A stretch of 64,000 nt of DNA from Lepas anatifera (GCA_034440635.1 JAOTON010000386.1:744001-808000); one strand, 5' to 3'; counted from the first letter of the stretch, positions 1 to 11,289 are shown. Numbers and translations: made by a program. The notes: generated by a model from the letters alone, not told the origin.

Positions 1-95
1 CGATTTTCTTTAAACTTTGTGTATGACGTTATTGGCAGGTCAGAACATGCCAGTGACATTTTTAGGTTTCTAGGTGCAACGGTCAAGGAACAAAT
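1..95. repeat. Left arm of inverted repeat (partner 2245-2335)
   Basis: This stretch is matched, as reverse complement and with scattered mismatches, by about 2245-2335 (shared words include TTTAAACTTTGTG, GGCGTTATTGGCAGGTC/GACGTTATTGGCAGGTC and TTCTAGGTGCAACGGT). The arms enclose the 870-2000 dispersed repeat. The left arm runs off the window edge, so its true end is unknown. It may be part of a long inverted-repeat element or simply two oppositely oriented copies of one interspersed repeat. Confidence 0.75.
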
Positions 96-554
96 TTTGG
101 TGCGTCGGCACCGTGTTGCAATAAATGCACATTTTCATGTCCCAGAGATGTTTCACGCCATTTTGTGGTACTTTTGTATCATCTTGGGGTTAATTGGTCT
201 TCGTGAGCCCTTTTTGAATGAGTACGCTTCCTGTCCAAAGCAAGAAAAATATCCTGGGTGGTTTGCTGATTCAGACTCAAGTTGTACTTTAATTTGTAGT
301 TCACAAGGGTCTGTAGGGGGAGGGGTACCCCTCCCTCGTTTTCTGTGGTATAGTTTTTGCCTGCTTTCTTTTGCAACTTCTGACAAAATTTTGGCCCCAG
401 GCCATACCACGTAAGGTCACTAGTTAAGTCAAGTGACCTAATCTGCAAAAAATACTTAGAGGTGTGGGAGAAACAGTAGGCTTAATATTTTGATTTGAGA
501 TTCCCATCACATAATAGGCTCACCGAGGGAAAATATTTGCGGTTCTGGGACGCT

Positions 555-555
<1 letters not shown>

Positions 556-600
<45 letters not shown>

Positions 601-601
601 A
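556..601. repeat. (TA)n microsatellite
   Basis: About 46 bp of almost pure TA dinucleotide, with one TT interruption near 589-590. No gene overlaps it. Confidence 0.95.
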
Positions 602-869
602 GATGAGCTAGGGTCAGGTCAAGGTCATGACATCTTCGTTGGAAATGCATGGAAAATGAGGATGTTGACGTTCAATCGTTCAATCAGTAATTTAGCTAAA
701 ACATGCGTTCTCCAGCGTGTATTTGAAGACGGACGCAAGGGTGTTAAAGAGAATGTTTCAGCGTAATAATATCAAAAATAAAAACCGTAGTTTTTTACTT
801 TCAAGCGTGAAAAGCCAACAGCTCGTATCCTGAGTAAGCGCCGTTGGCTCGCCCTGCACATAGTGCAGC

Positions 870-2000
870 GCTCGCTCGCGTCTTCTGCCTGATGCGTCCT
901 GAACTTGACCTGAAGACAATATTTGATGGAACAAATGGGAGGACAATGACAAAATAAATATGTTTTACCAATATGAATGGTCTTTTCGCTTCTGTTTGAA
1001 TATTTTACATAAGTCACCGCTTTAAAAGCGTGACATGCCTGCGCTAACGGCCAATGATGGTATAAAGCAGAGACAGAAATTAATGCCCATTTACAGAGTG
1101 AGAAAATGACTGCATTCGGGATTAGCTACTAAACTCTCAAAGTAATCAGTTGTAACGTTTTTCATTCACTTAGAATTACTAAACCATGTTTAGCCATTTC
1201 TCTTAGTAAGAAATACAGTATGCATTATAGACGCCATGACTCAGTGAATATTTTAAGCTACGTGTTTAAGCTACGTTAAGTGGTGGGAATTTTTGCCCAC
1301 CAGTTCCCCATACTATGCCCACCAGTGAAAAGCCCTGAACGGACCCGTGCCCACCAGTCACCAGTCATTTGATGCTCCAGGAGTGCCCTTTTGGTGGGAA
1401 TTCGTGCCCTTTTCGGCCGAATGCCCACCAGTACCAATTCCTTAAAATGTGCCCTGCCATGACTAGCGACCATTAAACGCGCAATATCGCAGCAATTAAA
1501 AAACGAGTTATCAGTTTATCAAGAGAGCAACTGTACGTGTCGAATGTGTTTTATATCTTTGTTGCAAGTAGTCCCATATGTGTCACAAATCGCAACGGTC
1601 CAATTCCTGTCATAATACATTTTAGTTTTCTACCACATGGTCATCCATTCTATCACATCTCACGAGTTCACGCACATGATATTTCTCCTATCCTGACAAA
1701 TTAAAAACAGAAATAAATGAAGATGAAGCATCCCCACATGCTTTTGTAGTTTCTGTGTTTATCTTGCCGTCTCAGCTTTCCAAATATCTGTTTATTTTGG
1801 AATCTGATTTACAGACTTATTCTTGGGGAGTCATGTGGGATTAATATTTGGCTCGGATTGGCAGATATGCCAAAGCGTCTCCGCTGAGCTAATTTTCCTA
1901 GAATGCAGACAGGACAGATTCACACTGTGTGTGATTTTATTCAATGCGTTCTCGACATTGTCTTGCGAATCTTTGCCACATAAGCTGGCAAAATTATGTT
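870..2000 (-). repeat. Dispersed repeat, copy 1 (paralogue at 12510-13207)
   Basis: The reverse complement aligns over most of its length with 12510-13207: for example GATAAACACAGAA, GTGCGTGAA, CTCTCTTGATAAA, GCGCGTTTAATG and TTCAGGTCAAGTTCAGGAC occur in the same order in both. Copy 1 carries about 460 bp (roughly 1010-1477) that copy 2 lacks. No protein is recognisable in either copy. Class unknown. Confidence 0.75.
1288..1435. repeat. Short irregular repeats of GCCCACCAGT
   Basis: Four copies of GCCCACCAGT, plus extra CACCAGT and GGTGGGAATT words, lie at irregular 24-70 bp spacing. They are inside the stretch of the dispersed repeat that is missing from its paralogue, so they probably belong to a small insertion. 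Confidence 0.6.
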
Positions 2001-2244
2001 AATTATACTTGATAACAAAATCCATTTTACAATCTTTCTTCACAGGTCGGAAAAATTATCAAATATAGTTTTTGCTAAGCTGTTAAATCCTCTCAAGGCA
2101 TGTAAATCCTCATCATCGTATTTACTGGCTCATTCCCAAGATTTTTATATCTAATTTTACCCATCATTTTTTAATTGGATAAAATAGCTGTAGAAGAAAT
2201 TGTTACGCGAGCAAAGTTCAAAATTGCTGGAGGCTATAACTTCC

Positions 2245-2335
2245 GAACCGTTGCACCTAGAAGCCTAACGATGTCACTGGCGCATTCCGACCTGCCAATA
2301 ACGCCATGCACAAAGTTTAAAGAAAATCGGAGACA
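2245..2335. repeat. Right arm of inverted repeat (partner 1-95)
   Basis: Reverse complement of the window's first 95 bp with scattered substitutions. Similarity ends soon after 2335 on one side and near 2245 on the other. Confidence 0.75.
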
Positions 2336-2639
2336 TGAGGGTGGAAGGCCTGTGCTGAAATGTGGAATGCCCCAGCCAAGAAAATGCGGATCAAATCCAG
2401 CCTATGTGTGAAGTCTCGACAAATCCAGGACGATGGGTCTGTACACTAAAACTGTCGATCCAAATCTAACCCAAATCCAAAAAAGTACGACGAAGTCAAC
2501 CCAATATCTTTTAAGTCTTGGAAAGTCATTCTTGGAGCTAAACGCCGACACCAACATCCCGGCAAACAACTGTCCTAATGACATGTACAATTGAAAGTCA
2601 ACGTTCGGCATCCCGCAATGCAGCGAGTAAAAATGTTTC

Positions 2640-2795
2640 AAAGCACAAGGACGCTCAGGTCACCTCTCGCCAGTTAATTGAGCACTTAAGTGTGTTAGGG
2701 GAATTGACCTTCTCACTTGCCATGCCAGCGCACGGTTTTTGAGGAGCAGGGCCGAGCCCCACGCCTTAAAATCTGAGCTACCGGGGCGGTAAAGG
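2640..2795 (-). mobile_element. tRNA-derived SINE fragment
   Basis: It resembles 11290-11500 in order and content: CAAAGCACARGGA, GCTCAGGTCACC, GGGCCGAGCCC/GGGCCGGAGCCC and RCTACCGGGGCGG/GCAACCGGGGCGG. Read on the minus strand, the end starts like a tRNA gene (CCGCCCCGGTAGCTCAG). It is diverged, and not a functional tRNA. Confidence 0.55.
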
Positions 2796-2959
2796 CTTGT
2801 TTTCTCGCCAAATTTGACTCATTTGGAAAGAACGAACGAGCCAGGCGCACAAGTAGGAACGACTGCACAGGTAGGGGTCTGGTACCAACGTTTTTGGCCT
2901 AAACTGGCCGATTTTCATAAGGAGAAATATGTAAGATCTTTTTAGGTATTGTCCGCCTA

Positions 2960-3160
2960 TAGGATGCAGTGGCAGCAGGGAAGATTATTCTACCTGCACA
3001 CCGCTGACCCGGGCTTAAGTCCCGGGCGGGTGTTCTGCACAAGTATTTTCTATCCGTATAATGCTGTCCCAACATTGAGAGAGTAGGCTATGCCATATAA
3101 CCTCAACAGCCGGTGCGTCGTAAAGCTCCAAAGCCCTATCACTGCAGGTTTCGTCGGCCT
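2960..3160 (+). mobile_element. tRNA-derived SINE with GGTGCGTCGTAAA tail
   Basis: The body contains a degenerate B box in an arm-like pair (CCCGGGCTTAAGTCCCGGGC). It is followed by TGTTCTG, TATGCCATATAACCTCA and the tail word CGGTGCGTCGTAAA. A second copy with the same order of blocks is at 46195-46400 (GGGTTCAAATCCC, GTTCTGTG, CATATGGCCTCA, GGTGTGTCGTAAA). SINEs ending in related GTGCGTCGT-type tails are known in marine invertebrates. Assignment to a named family needs a database. Confidence 0.65.
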
Positions 3161-3241
3161 AAATGATCTCGTCTTCACTCAACTCTCCGCATAACCCCGG
3201 ATCTGAGGGATTTCAGAATCGGTTCAAATACTTGTTCATAT

Positions 3242-3636
3242 CAGTGTCGGATCTATAGGGAAAGGCATTTACCCAGAGGAAAAGCTCGGGGAAAAACTTT
3301 ATTTTTGCCCCCTCCAAAGCTGTCAACCTCTCTTTTGCCCAGACTCCGCTTTAGTTTATAATCAAGATTTTGTTGCTTCAACTTTCAACTTAAAACTGAA
3401 ACAGTTAACTTCAGTGTAAATATTGAGCCTTGGATAGAAAAAAATAAGCTTGCTGTGGCTACATTTTTCACCGCGCGACGTTTTCCTTTTTTCCTTCATT
3501 TTATTTTGTTTGCTTTTCAGCTCTTGGGCTTACGCACAAAACCTACCGTCTAGTTAAATTGCGGCATACTCTCATCGCGTGACGTTTTTTATCGAATTTG
3601 ATTTGCCCTCAAACCTACCGGCTAGATCCGCCACTG
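3242..3636. mobile_element. hAT-like MITE, 395 bp
   Basis: It begins CAGTGTCGGATCTA and ends TAGATCCGCCACTG, a terminal inverted repeat of about 13 bp. The flanking 8-mers are gttcatat (3234-3241) and gtttatat (3637-3644), a 7/8 target-site duplication as expected for the hAT superfamily. A second copy of the same body is at 52190-52572 (shared AAAAGCTCGGGG, TAGTTTATAA, GTGACGTTTTT). No coding capacity is seen, so it would need a transposase in trans. Confidence 0.85.
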
Positions 3637-3644
3637 GTTTATAT

Positions 3645-4043
3645 TTAGATAGACATTGAAAGCATGATAGGCCCATCGATTCTAATGGATGAACCTATAG
3701 CTGCATAGTTCTAACGTCCCTGGGCCTGGTGCAAACATAATATGAATCCAGAAATTGTTGCTATGATCTTCAGGAGTCAATTTAAAGTCCTATAGAATAT
3801 ATGTACATACTACGGCTTTTACACAGCGCTGTTATGTTCCTTTCACGAGCTTGACGCCGAAGTAAATACGGTCGCAAAAACCTGCCTGTCCAGCTGCAAC
3901 ACAGTCTTCAGAGTCGACTGCATCCACTCCAGAAGCCCGGACCAGCACACAGCTAAAGCGGGCTGCCTGGATGCATACGTGACGAATAGGAATCAATAGG
4001 AGAGATGATCAAACTTATTGGAGTAGGATACTGACTGATTTTC
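3645..4043. other. No feature seen
   Basis: Between the MITE and the stop codon of the minus-strand gene I see nothing recognisable. The minus strand just past the stop holds CCAATAAG, which is not a canonical AATAAA polyadenylation signal. Confidence 0.5.
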
Positions 4044-5357
4044 TTAATACTGTTGTTGCTCAAGGCGCTCCCTTGGGAATCTTGGCAGCAGCCTTACCTC
4101 CCGTCTGTCGAGTGCAGATTTCGCCTTTGATGCGCCATCGGCCACATTGTCAGCCAACCCAGTGGTGACGGCCACCAGGTTAGCGCAGGCGGCCACCATG
4201 GGCGAGACAGCGGCAGCAACCGAACTGGCCGGGGCAGCCGGCGATGGTGGCGGCTGGAGAGAGACATCCGCTGCTCGACCGGTCATCGGCAGGCCAGAGG
4301 TCAACGCCACCATCCCCGCGCAGGCGTTCACGACGGGGGTCACCACGGCGGGCACCGACGGCGCCGGGCCAGCGCTGGCACTGGATGGGACATCAGCATC
4401 GGCTGCCGCAGCTGCAGCAGCTGCCGCTTCAAGCGCCTCCATTTCCTCCTCACTGTATGGTGTGAACGGGTCAAACGCCACGTCAGCGTTCACGACTTCG
4501 GTGCATCTTGCACTGCGCCAAGATGACGAGGGAGATCGTGACCGCTTGATCTTGGGGAGGGAGAGCCTTAGCTTAGGAGGAGCTATTATGATGGAGCTTT
4601 CCGAACCGGACGATTCCATTCTTTCTCCTTCTAACCATGGAAGATGAAAGTTGAATTCCTCCAGCCTGCTCAGCAGCTCTTCATCGGCCCAGGGGTACCA
4701 GTACCTCAGCGGACTGTCTGTGTCCACTCTGTGGACCAGCTCCGGGGGCGCTGGCGGCTTCTGCTGCTGCTCTGCCTCCCAGTCTCTCTTTCGGTACGTC
4801 TCCAGGGTCACCGACGTCTCCTTGTCACTGCTGCGACTTCGGCGCTGATGTCGAAGAATGTGCCGCAGGCCCCGCAAGCCAGCTCCACCTCTGGCACCTT
4901 CTGCTGCGGTGCCAGACGAGCCGGCGGCCTCTGCAGCCATGGCCTGGTCGCTGTCGCAGCAGCACTGTGTCGCGTCTGAGGCCTGCGGGGTCTCTCCACT
5001 GGTCTGCAGGTGCTTCTCTCCGGCTGGTGCGGCGGCAGCAGCGCCCCCGCACCGCTGACAGATGAGCGGCCGGACCTGTCCCTGAAGCCGACCGGAAACA
5101 TCGGCTTCCCGTCCATCCGTCTCCTGTTCAGAGCCGTGCACGTCCTGGAATCGGGTCACCTGCTGGCGGCGTCCGGAGGCGCCGTGCCGTCGCGTGCCTG
5201 GCGAAGAGATGTCCTCCCGCTGCCCTCCGGCACCCGGCGCAGGCTTCGACTGCGGCGCAGATGGGTGCAGTGGGTGTTTATGGCCAGGATCCTCATTCCT
5301 CTGTCGTCTGCGCAGTGGAGTGTAATGACCCGCGACTCGCGCTATGCGAACAGGCAT
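4044..5357 (-). CDS. Hypothetical 437-aa protein with Ala-rich duplicated C-terminus
   Basis: Longest plausible gene in the window: an uninterrupted 438-codon frame in GC-rich DNA unlike its AT-rich surroundings. The frame opens after a TGA near 5459, and the ATG at 5357 is the first Met. The first 150 residues are rich in Arg, Gln, Gly and Pro. Around 195-260 is a more protein-like block rich in Trp, Leu and acidic residues (PLRYWYPWADEELLSRLEEF), then a Ser-rich basic patch (KIKRSRSPSSSWRS). A polyalanine run of nine and two imperfect 40-residue repeats follow (NACAGMVALTSGL then AACANLVAVTTGL). Conservation of that repeat at amino-acid level favours this strand over the shorter opposite-strand frames. 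I do not recognise the family. It could be a single-exon gene, one large exon, or a decayed mobile-element gene. No signal peptide or membrane segment is seen. Confidence 0.55.
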   Translation of the reverse strand: MPVRIARVAGHYTPLRRRQRNEDPGHKHPLHPSAPQSKPAPGAGGQREDISSPGTRRHGASGRRQQVTRFQDVHGSEQETDGREADVSGRLQGQVRPLICQRCGGAAAAAPAGEKHLQTSGETPQASDATQCCCDSDQAMAAEAAGSSGTAAEGARGGAGLRGLRHILRHQRRSRSSDKETSVTLETYRKRDWEAEQQQKPPAPPELVHRVDTDSPLRYWYPWADEELLSRLEEFNFHLPWLEGERMESSGSESSIIIAPPKLRLSLPKIKRSRSPSSSWRSARCTEVVNADVAFDPFTPYSEEEMEALEAAAAAAAAADADVPSSASAGPAPSVPAVVTPVVNACAGMVALTSGLPMTGRAADVSLQPPPSPAAPASSVAAAVSPMVAACANLVAVTTGLADNVADGASKAKSALDRREVRLLPRFPRERLEQQQY

Positions 5358-5459
5358 GGTCGCTTCAGTTGTAGGTCTCGGTTTCCTGCCACGATCAAGG
5401 CTGCTACCACAAACCTTTCTGGTGGTGACTTGTCGGGTTTTCTGGTTCTGTTGTCAGAA

Positions 5460-6155
5460 GCCGATGACGAACGAAGTTTTTGTTGTTGCTGCTATCTGGC
5501 TGGCGGCTTCCAAGTTTGACTTCTTAGCTTCGAAAACAGACACCACTGTGTGGTTTTGGAAACCCGTCACCGGCCTGGTTGCACAACAGGATCACCGCTG
5601 TCAACAAATTGACTTGTCCAACGGTATCAGAGTCTCGTCTACACAACGGCTCCACAATCACTCAATGTTATCTCCGATCTTCTTAAGCCCGCTCGGTCAC
5701 GATCCAACTCTAACGAAGTCTTTAAGAATCTGTGAGTCAGATTCCAGCAAGAAAAATGGCAGCTGATCCGTATGACCACATCTATCGGGGCATGCCGCGG
5801 CACCGCGCGCTGCTCTGAGTGGCGCACTCTCACGACTGGAGCGGCGGCCCCTCCAGGCCAGCCGTAACCGGCCGTCAAGGGCGGGTACCGACACGTCCAC
5901 CCAAACTCGCTCACTCGCAGAGTATAACGCGACCCAGCAGTTCGGCTGAAAGTGTGTTTCTAGCTCATTTTGGCTGCAGAGTTTGTTCATATTGAAATTG
6001 GTATTGTGAGCTAAGATCGTAGCATTCCCCACGCATGCTGGAGGAATATACTTTCAGGGCTTTCTCCAGAGCGTTCCCTAAATATCTGAAAATTGAGGGC
6101 AAGTAGAGGCTGCGCAGGCGTGCAAAGTCGTTGAGGCTTTCGCTCAGTTTGCGGG
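5460..6155. other. Upstream region of the 4044-5357 gene
   Basis: GC-rich for about 450 bp upstream of the minus-strand gene, with short frames on both strands and none that I recognise. It could hold the promoter and 5' leader. No TATA-like box can be placed with confidence. Confidence 0.3.
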
Positions 6156-6163
6156 CCTTACAT

Positions 6164-6431
6164 CATAGGCGGATCCAGGGGGCAAGGGGGCACGTGCCCC
6201 CCCGATCGACCCTCGGCGCCCCCTGAAAGGTCGATGGCGCCCCCTGAAATGTCGCTTCCCACCCCTCCCCCAGGATGTGAAAGTCGGCGCCCACCGATAG
6301 GATTTGGCGCCCACCTGATAGCTTTTGCCGGTCATAAGTGGCGCCCCCTGGTCCGGATGGCGCCCCCCGGTCCGGATGGCGCCCCCCCGGGAAGGTGCTC
6401 CCCCCGATCGGCAATCCTGGATCCACCTATG
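6164..6431. mobile_element. hAT-like MITE, GGCGCC-rich, 268 bp
   Basis: Ends CATAGGCGGATCCAGG and CCTGGATCCACCTATG form a 16-bp terminal inverted repeat with one mismatch. The flanks are a perfect 8-bp duplication, ccttacat (6156-6163 and 6432-6439). The interior is rich in GGCGCCCCCTG words. Related copies are at 11855-12127, 47129-47395 and 58307-58575. Non-autonomous, with no reading frame of note. Confidence 0.93.
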
Positions 6432-6439
6432 CCTTACAT

Positions 6440-8402
6440 AAACCAATATATTTGAGACATGGCAAATTTAGACGTAGCGTTAGGTGGACCATCCCGGAAT
6501 ACGGTGATAGGCTGTAAATTATGTTTTACCTTACAGCTCGCTATTTTTTATCCTGAAATGTCCTCGGTGCGATCTCTCCAAGCTCCTGAAGAGCCGCCAG
6601 AATTGCAGTCAGTACCTACGAGGCTGCTTTGCTGCGCTGAGTTGCCTTGAATCACGTGGTCTTTGCATACAAAATTTATGGTTCCCATTGGAATGTGTTG
6701 CTGGAAATCTTTTCCATGCCCTTGTTTTCGATTATGAGACTTAAGCAAAGCCTGCATTCTTACAGCCAGATTTATTCGTGGAAATCAATTCCCGCTTTTT
6801 TAACAAGGTTACAAGATATAAATAGCAGGGCATTATACGGTCCTGTCAAGTATTGCAGTAGTTGGGAAGGGATTTGCAAAGGTATTCTCTGAAACCGGAG
6901 GCCGTTTTTAACCACATCTGTGATGTCTGCGCAGCACCACATTCAGCTGCAGGCCACAACACAGCCTGAGCTATTCTCAGCCCGGATATCATTGTCCACA
7001 CCATCAGGATTTGTCTCGATCGAAGAATTCATGTATGTAATCAGGAGTATTTCCTGGTAGTGGTGTGCGACTGTAGAAGCAAGCGCGTGCACCATTGAAA
7101 TGACTTGGTGCATTTCCTCTATGTTCTCAGATCATTGCCAACCATACGCGATGATATGGAGGAGAGGCAGGGGGCCTGACCATGCCTCTTATCCAAAAAT
7201 TGCCCTTTTCAGCCAAATCCGGAAAAATGGATATTGTTGTAAGCAGCCACTGCAGAAAGCAACAGCGAACCCATATGCGGTAAGTTTGTTTTCTTCAAAA
7301 GGGAAAGTTTCTTGTCAGCAGAAGGTTGAAGATTGAGTGGCCCCTTTACGTTTTGTTGGATGACGTCTATGTTGCTAGCCAGTCATCATTGTTATGGTGT
7401 CGTGGATCCAACATGTTCGATCTAGTGTCCATGAATTCATCACTCGACACTCTTCAGCTATGTCTTAATACATCTGGCCGCGGCTTAACCTTCAGCCAAG
7501 TAATAAGGGGCCTGGCGTCATTTTCCCACCCAAAGTCTTATTAACGCACAGTATCTACCATCCAAACCAACCTTAAGTTCAGATAAACTATGATTGTACC
7601 TATAGCCATAAGTACAAACAATTAAAAATATATATCGCAACTCCAGCAATCCTTCTGCCAACTCGTCGATCAAACCACGACAAAATATAAGTCCGTTTAT
7701 ATCTCAGCGGCGCATTCGATCGTGTCGTGCTGTTTTATCACTGCCAAAAACGGCAGCACCCACCTCAATGTCGGCTGGTCGACCTTCCTTTCACCTCAGC
7801 GACGTCGACGGAAGGTATCATCTTCTTACACGCCCAGTCACAGGCCTGACCGCCCATTGTTCGGTAAAGCTCCGTAGGTGAAGACGCTGATCCGGCGGCG
7901 GAGCGATCCGACAGCCAATGCGGAGAAGTCAACAAGTTTGACAGACTTCTAATCCAGGATGGTTAGTGAAGGGCTCGAGTGGCGTGTGTAATTTTTCAGC
8001 TGCTTTGAAAGCGTTCACGTTGTAATTATAGTGTTATGCTATTTAAGCGTGGGTGGCTGTTTCGCAAGACTGAATGGTACAAGCGGCGTTGAAAATGGCA
8101 CGATCCTCGGACTTCGCACAAAGAAAGTATCCCGCTGATTCGGACATTTGTGCTACTTGGTCATTCGAACGCAGTTGGAAATTTCTCGTTCGTCACGATC
8201 ACACCACTTATAAAAAGAGAGCAACCCGAAGGCCTCTATCAATGTATTCACGGAGGTTCTGAAAAACACTGCAAGCTAGATGATCTCCGAGATTTTCTAA
8301 ACTGTAAAAATATGATCTCAAAGACAAGGGGGAGTCTCACATCGATGTTCCGGAAAGGAATCTCTGATTTCAGCAGTGTTTCCGAGATAACAATTTGTCA
8401 GA
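6440..8402. other. No assignable feature; one possible exon at 8150-8402
   Basis: I recognise no gene or repeat in most of this 2 kb. Near its end an 85-codon frame (8150-8407) has balanced composition (for example VLLGHSNAVGNFSFVTITPL) and could be an exon or a decayed gene piece. It has no recognisable domain, and it stops where the outer hAT target duplication begins. Confidence 0.3.
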
Positions 8403-9589
8403 TGTAGTGACAGAGGTGCAGAAAGCATACTGGCTGTCTCAAACTCAATGTGACGTAGGCCTCCTCTGTCACACGGAGCTGGAAATTCTAATTGTATGCT
8501 TGTATACTATTTCCAATATGCTGAATGTCCTTCACCTGTCTCTTACTTTTTGCGGCAGACAAGGTTTAAGCACCAAGCCATTACAGCATGGAAGTAGTAA
8601 AATGTTTTTTTTTATTTTTCGAAGGTGCTTTCGTTTTTGGAAGGAGCATTTCCAATATGGGTCATTGTTCCCAATATTGGGATCATAATTATTATTGGCA
8701 ACTCTGACAACAGTTTCCCCACTGACATGCATTTCCCTTTTTGAAGAAGTTTCCATTTTGGGAAGGAGCGTTTCCAATCACGGTTCATTTTTCCACGATT
8801 GAATGCAGCCTTTGTTAGGAAAATAACTATTATTGTGAACGTATCTATTAATGGGAGCGTTGGCACAATTGGGAACCCCGATCACAGCTTCCCCCACTAA
8901 ACTACTATCTCACATATCAACAAAAGGGACAAAAATGTCAATGTCAACAGAGGATTTGGACCTACATAAATATGTTAGTAAAGTGCACCTTAGGTAACAT
9001 TTTCATAGACAGACTAAATGGCTAAAATTCACCTCCCACCCGCGATCATCATCTGCCTGAGGTCGTTCTTACTTGCACAAAAATTCCGAGGTAACTACCC
9101 TGCATAGACGTAAAATTATGTCTTTAGGCCTAATAGGTACAGAGGTGTTGGAATTATCATACCAAAGAAAGATACATTGTAGTCAAAACCCTGCTCTAAC
9201 TCCATGCAGTTCAGGCTCCTGTGTGCTGCTGACTGCGCTCCCTAGACTTTAGGTCCCCAATCAAGAGTTTTTATAAGGCGTTGTGTGCAAGGCACCTTTG
9301 CCCGCCTCTAAAGTGTGTGGGGAATTTTGCGGGAGGAGACTAGGCTCCACGCAGGGACGGCGGATTCCAGGGTGCAAGTGGTGCAGTTGCACCACTCGAT
9401 TTTTTCAAGTGGTGCAAAAGTATCTTTTGCACCACTTGTTTTGGCTTTGTCCAGGAGGCGCCCCCCAGGCCTCAGCCGGCGCCCCCGGCCGGTCAGAGAA
9501 AATCAAGCCTAATTACCGCCTACCTGAAGAGGTAGGATCCTCTGTGAAAAAGACATGTTCATACATGAATGACGCACCTTGACATCAAA

Positions 9590-10860
9590 ACTGCGCCCTG
9601 GAAGGCAAAAGGCGCCCCCCCTTGAGTAAAGGCGCCCCTCTGGATAGCATAGGCGCCCTTGAAAAGCGTAGGCGCCTCCTGGACAGCTGAGGCGCCTCCG
9701 AAGAAGAGAAACGGCGCCCCTAGATATCACATGCGCCCCCTGGTTAGCACAGGCACCCCTTGACAGCAAAAGGCGCCCCCCGCAGAGAAAAGGCGCCCCT
9801 GGACAACATAGGCGCCCTTTGATAAGAAAGGCGCCCCCCTGGAGAGATAAGAGAGAAACCCCCTCTCCCGAGAACAACGGCGGCAGGGACGGCGGATTCC
9901 GCAGGACAGGGTGTGCAGTTGCACACCTTGAAAAAATGATGGTGTACAATAGTATATTTTTGCACACCTGGTTTTGACATCGTACGGGGAGGCCCTCACG
10001 GATTTGGGTGGCACCCCCGGATTTTGCCGGCGCCCCCGGCCGGTCAAGAGAAAATCAGACACATCGCCTGTCTGAAGGGGTAGTACCCTCTGTGTAAAAT
10101 AAAATACACTTTCAAATATGAATGGCGCCCCCTGACATCAAAGCTGCACCCTGGACAGCAAAAGGTGCCCACCCCCTTGAGTAAAAGCGCCCCTCTGGAT
10201 AACAAAGGCGACCTCTAGACAGCAGAGGCGCCCCTGGACAGAAAAAGGCACCCCCAATTGAGGAGTAACGACGCCCCTGAATAGCATAGGCGCCCTCTGG
10301 TTAGCACAGGCACTCCTGTACACTAAGAGGCGCCCCTCCCCCATAGAGCAAAGGCACCCCTCTGGATATCATAAGCTCCCTTTAATAGCAATCGCGCTCC
10401 CTGGACAGCAGGGGCGCCCTCTGGATAGGATAGGCGCCCCCAAAACAGCAAATACGCCCTTTGATACCAAAAGCGCCCCATGGACAGAACACACCCTCTG
10501 GATAGCATAGGCACCCCTGGACGGCAGAGACGCCCCTAAAGAAGAGCAACGGCACCCCGGGATAGCATATGCGCCCCTGGTTAGCACAGGCACCCCTGGA
10601 CAGCAAAAAGGCGGCCCCGCCCCCTGAGTAAAGGATCCGGGTCTCTGGATAGCATAGGTGCCCCTGGATAGCGCAGGCGCCTCCTGGACAGCAGAGACGC
10701 CTCCGAAGAAGATCAACGGCGCCCCTTGATATCATATGCACCCCTGGTTAGCACAGGCATCCCTGGATAGCAAAAGGCGCCCCCCCGAGAGCAAAGGCGC
10801 CCCCTCTGGAAAGAATAAGCACCCATGGATAGGAAAGGCGCCCCCTGGAAAGGACAGCAG
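9590..10860 (+). repeat. GGCGCC minisatellite, about 20-24 bp unit, with higher-order structure
   Basis: Several tens of degenerate units of the type GGCGCCCCTGGATAGCATA fill this span, apart from the inserted block at 9893-10125. Unit variants recur in the same order: a TTGAGTAAA unit, a GATAGCATA unit, a CTCCTGGACAGC unit, a CGAAGAAGA unit, a GATATCATATG unit, then GGTTAGCACAGGCA. This order is seen near 9620-9780 and 10625-10790 and partly at 10160-10320 and 10500-10600, giving a higher-order period near 200 bp. The long minus-strand frames here are artefacts of the repeat. Confidence 0.9.
9893..10060 (+). repeat. Second copy of the left-terminal block of the 9352 element
   Basis: CAGGGACGGCGGATTCC is followed by a GTGTGCAGTTGCACACC hairpin, then GGCGCCCCCGGCCGGTCA and AGAGAAAATCA. 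This is the order seen at 9352-9510. No matching right end with a target duplication is visible before 19 kb, so it may be an internal duplication. Confidence 0.8.
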
Positions 10861-10869
10861 AACATTTTT

Positions 10870-11285
10870 TAAGGAAAACTCAGTTGAGGGGGGGCGGTGG
10901 AGATTTTCTTGTGCTGGCCATTATAATGTCTTCGGGGGATCAAACCCCCATTTGGAGGGGGGCGTTAATAAAATTTAGACGTGCTAGTGTTAAAAAATGT
11001 CTCCTAATTTTTGTTATTCCATATTCTAAAGATTAGAGATGCTGCCCAGGACTGCGGGTTTTTTTGTCAACGGAAAAAGGCCAAACCGGGTTTGCGAAAA
11101 GGCCAAAAGGTTCAAATTGTATTTGCACTAAAAATTCTTGTTTTTTTATAAATTTCGTCCAAGTTCTTCCCAGTACGGCTGTTGGAGTCTGAGTCTCATT
11201 AAAGTCCTCAAGGGACTTGTCACGGAGACCCCGACCCCAACACCCGAACGAGTAACGCCCACAATGAAGGGTTGATTTAGAAGCC
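10870..11285. other. No feature seen
   Basis: Between the minisatellite and the SINE I find no gene or known repeat. Confidence 0.4.
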
Positions 11286-11289
11286 AAAG

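Noticed and set aside
4147..5519. Plus-strand frames opposite the 437-aa gene
   Set aside because: Shorter, without conserved internal modules, and explained by the high GC of the minus-strand frame.
9509..10741. Long minus-strand reading frames rich in Gly, Arg, Cys and Pro
   Set aside because: They are translations of the GGCGCC minisatellite; periodic residues follow the DNA unit and shift frame with unit length.
9590..10860. CRISPR-like array
   Set aside because: Units are degenerate, contiguous and without unique spacers, and the sequence is animal.
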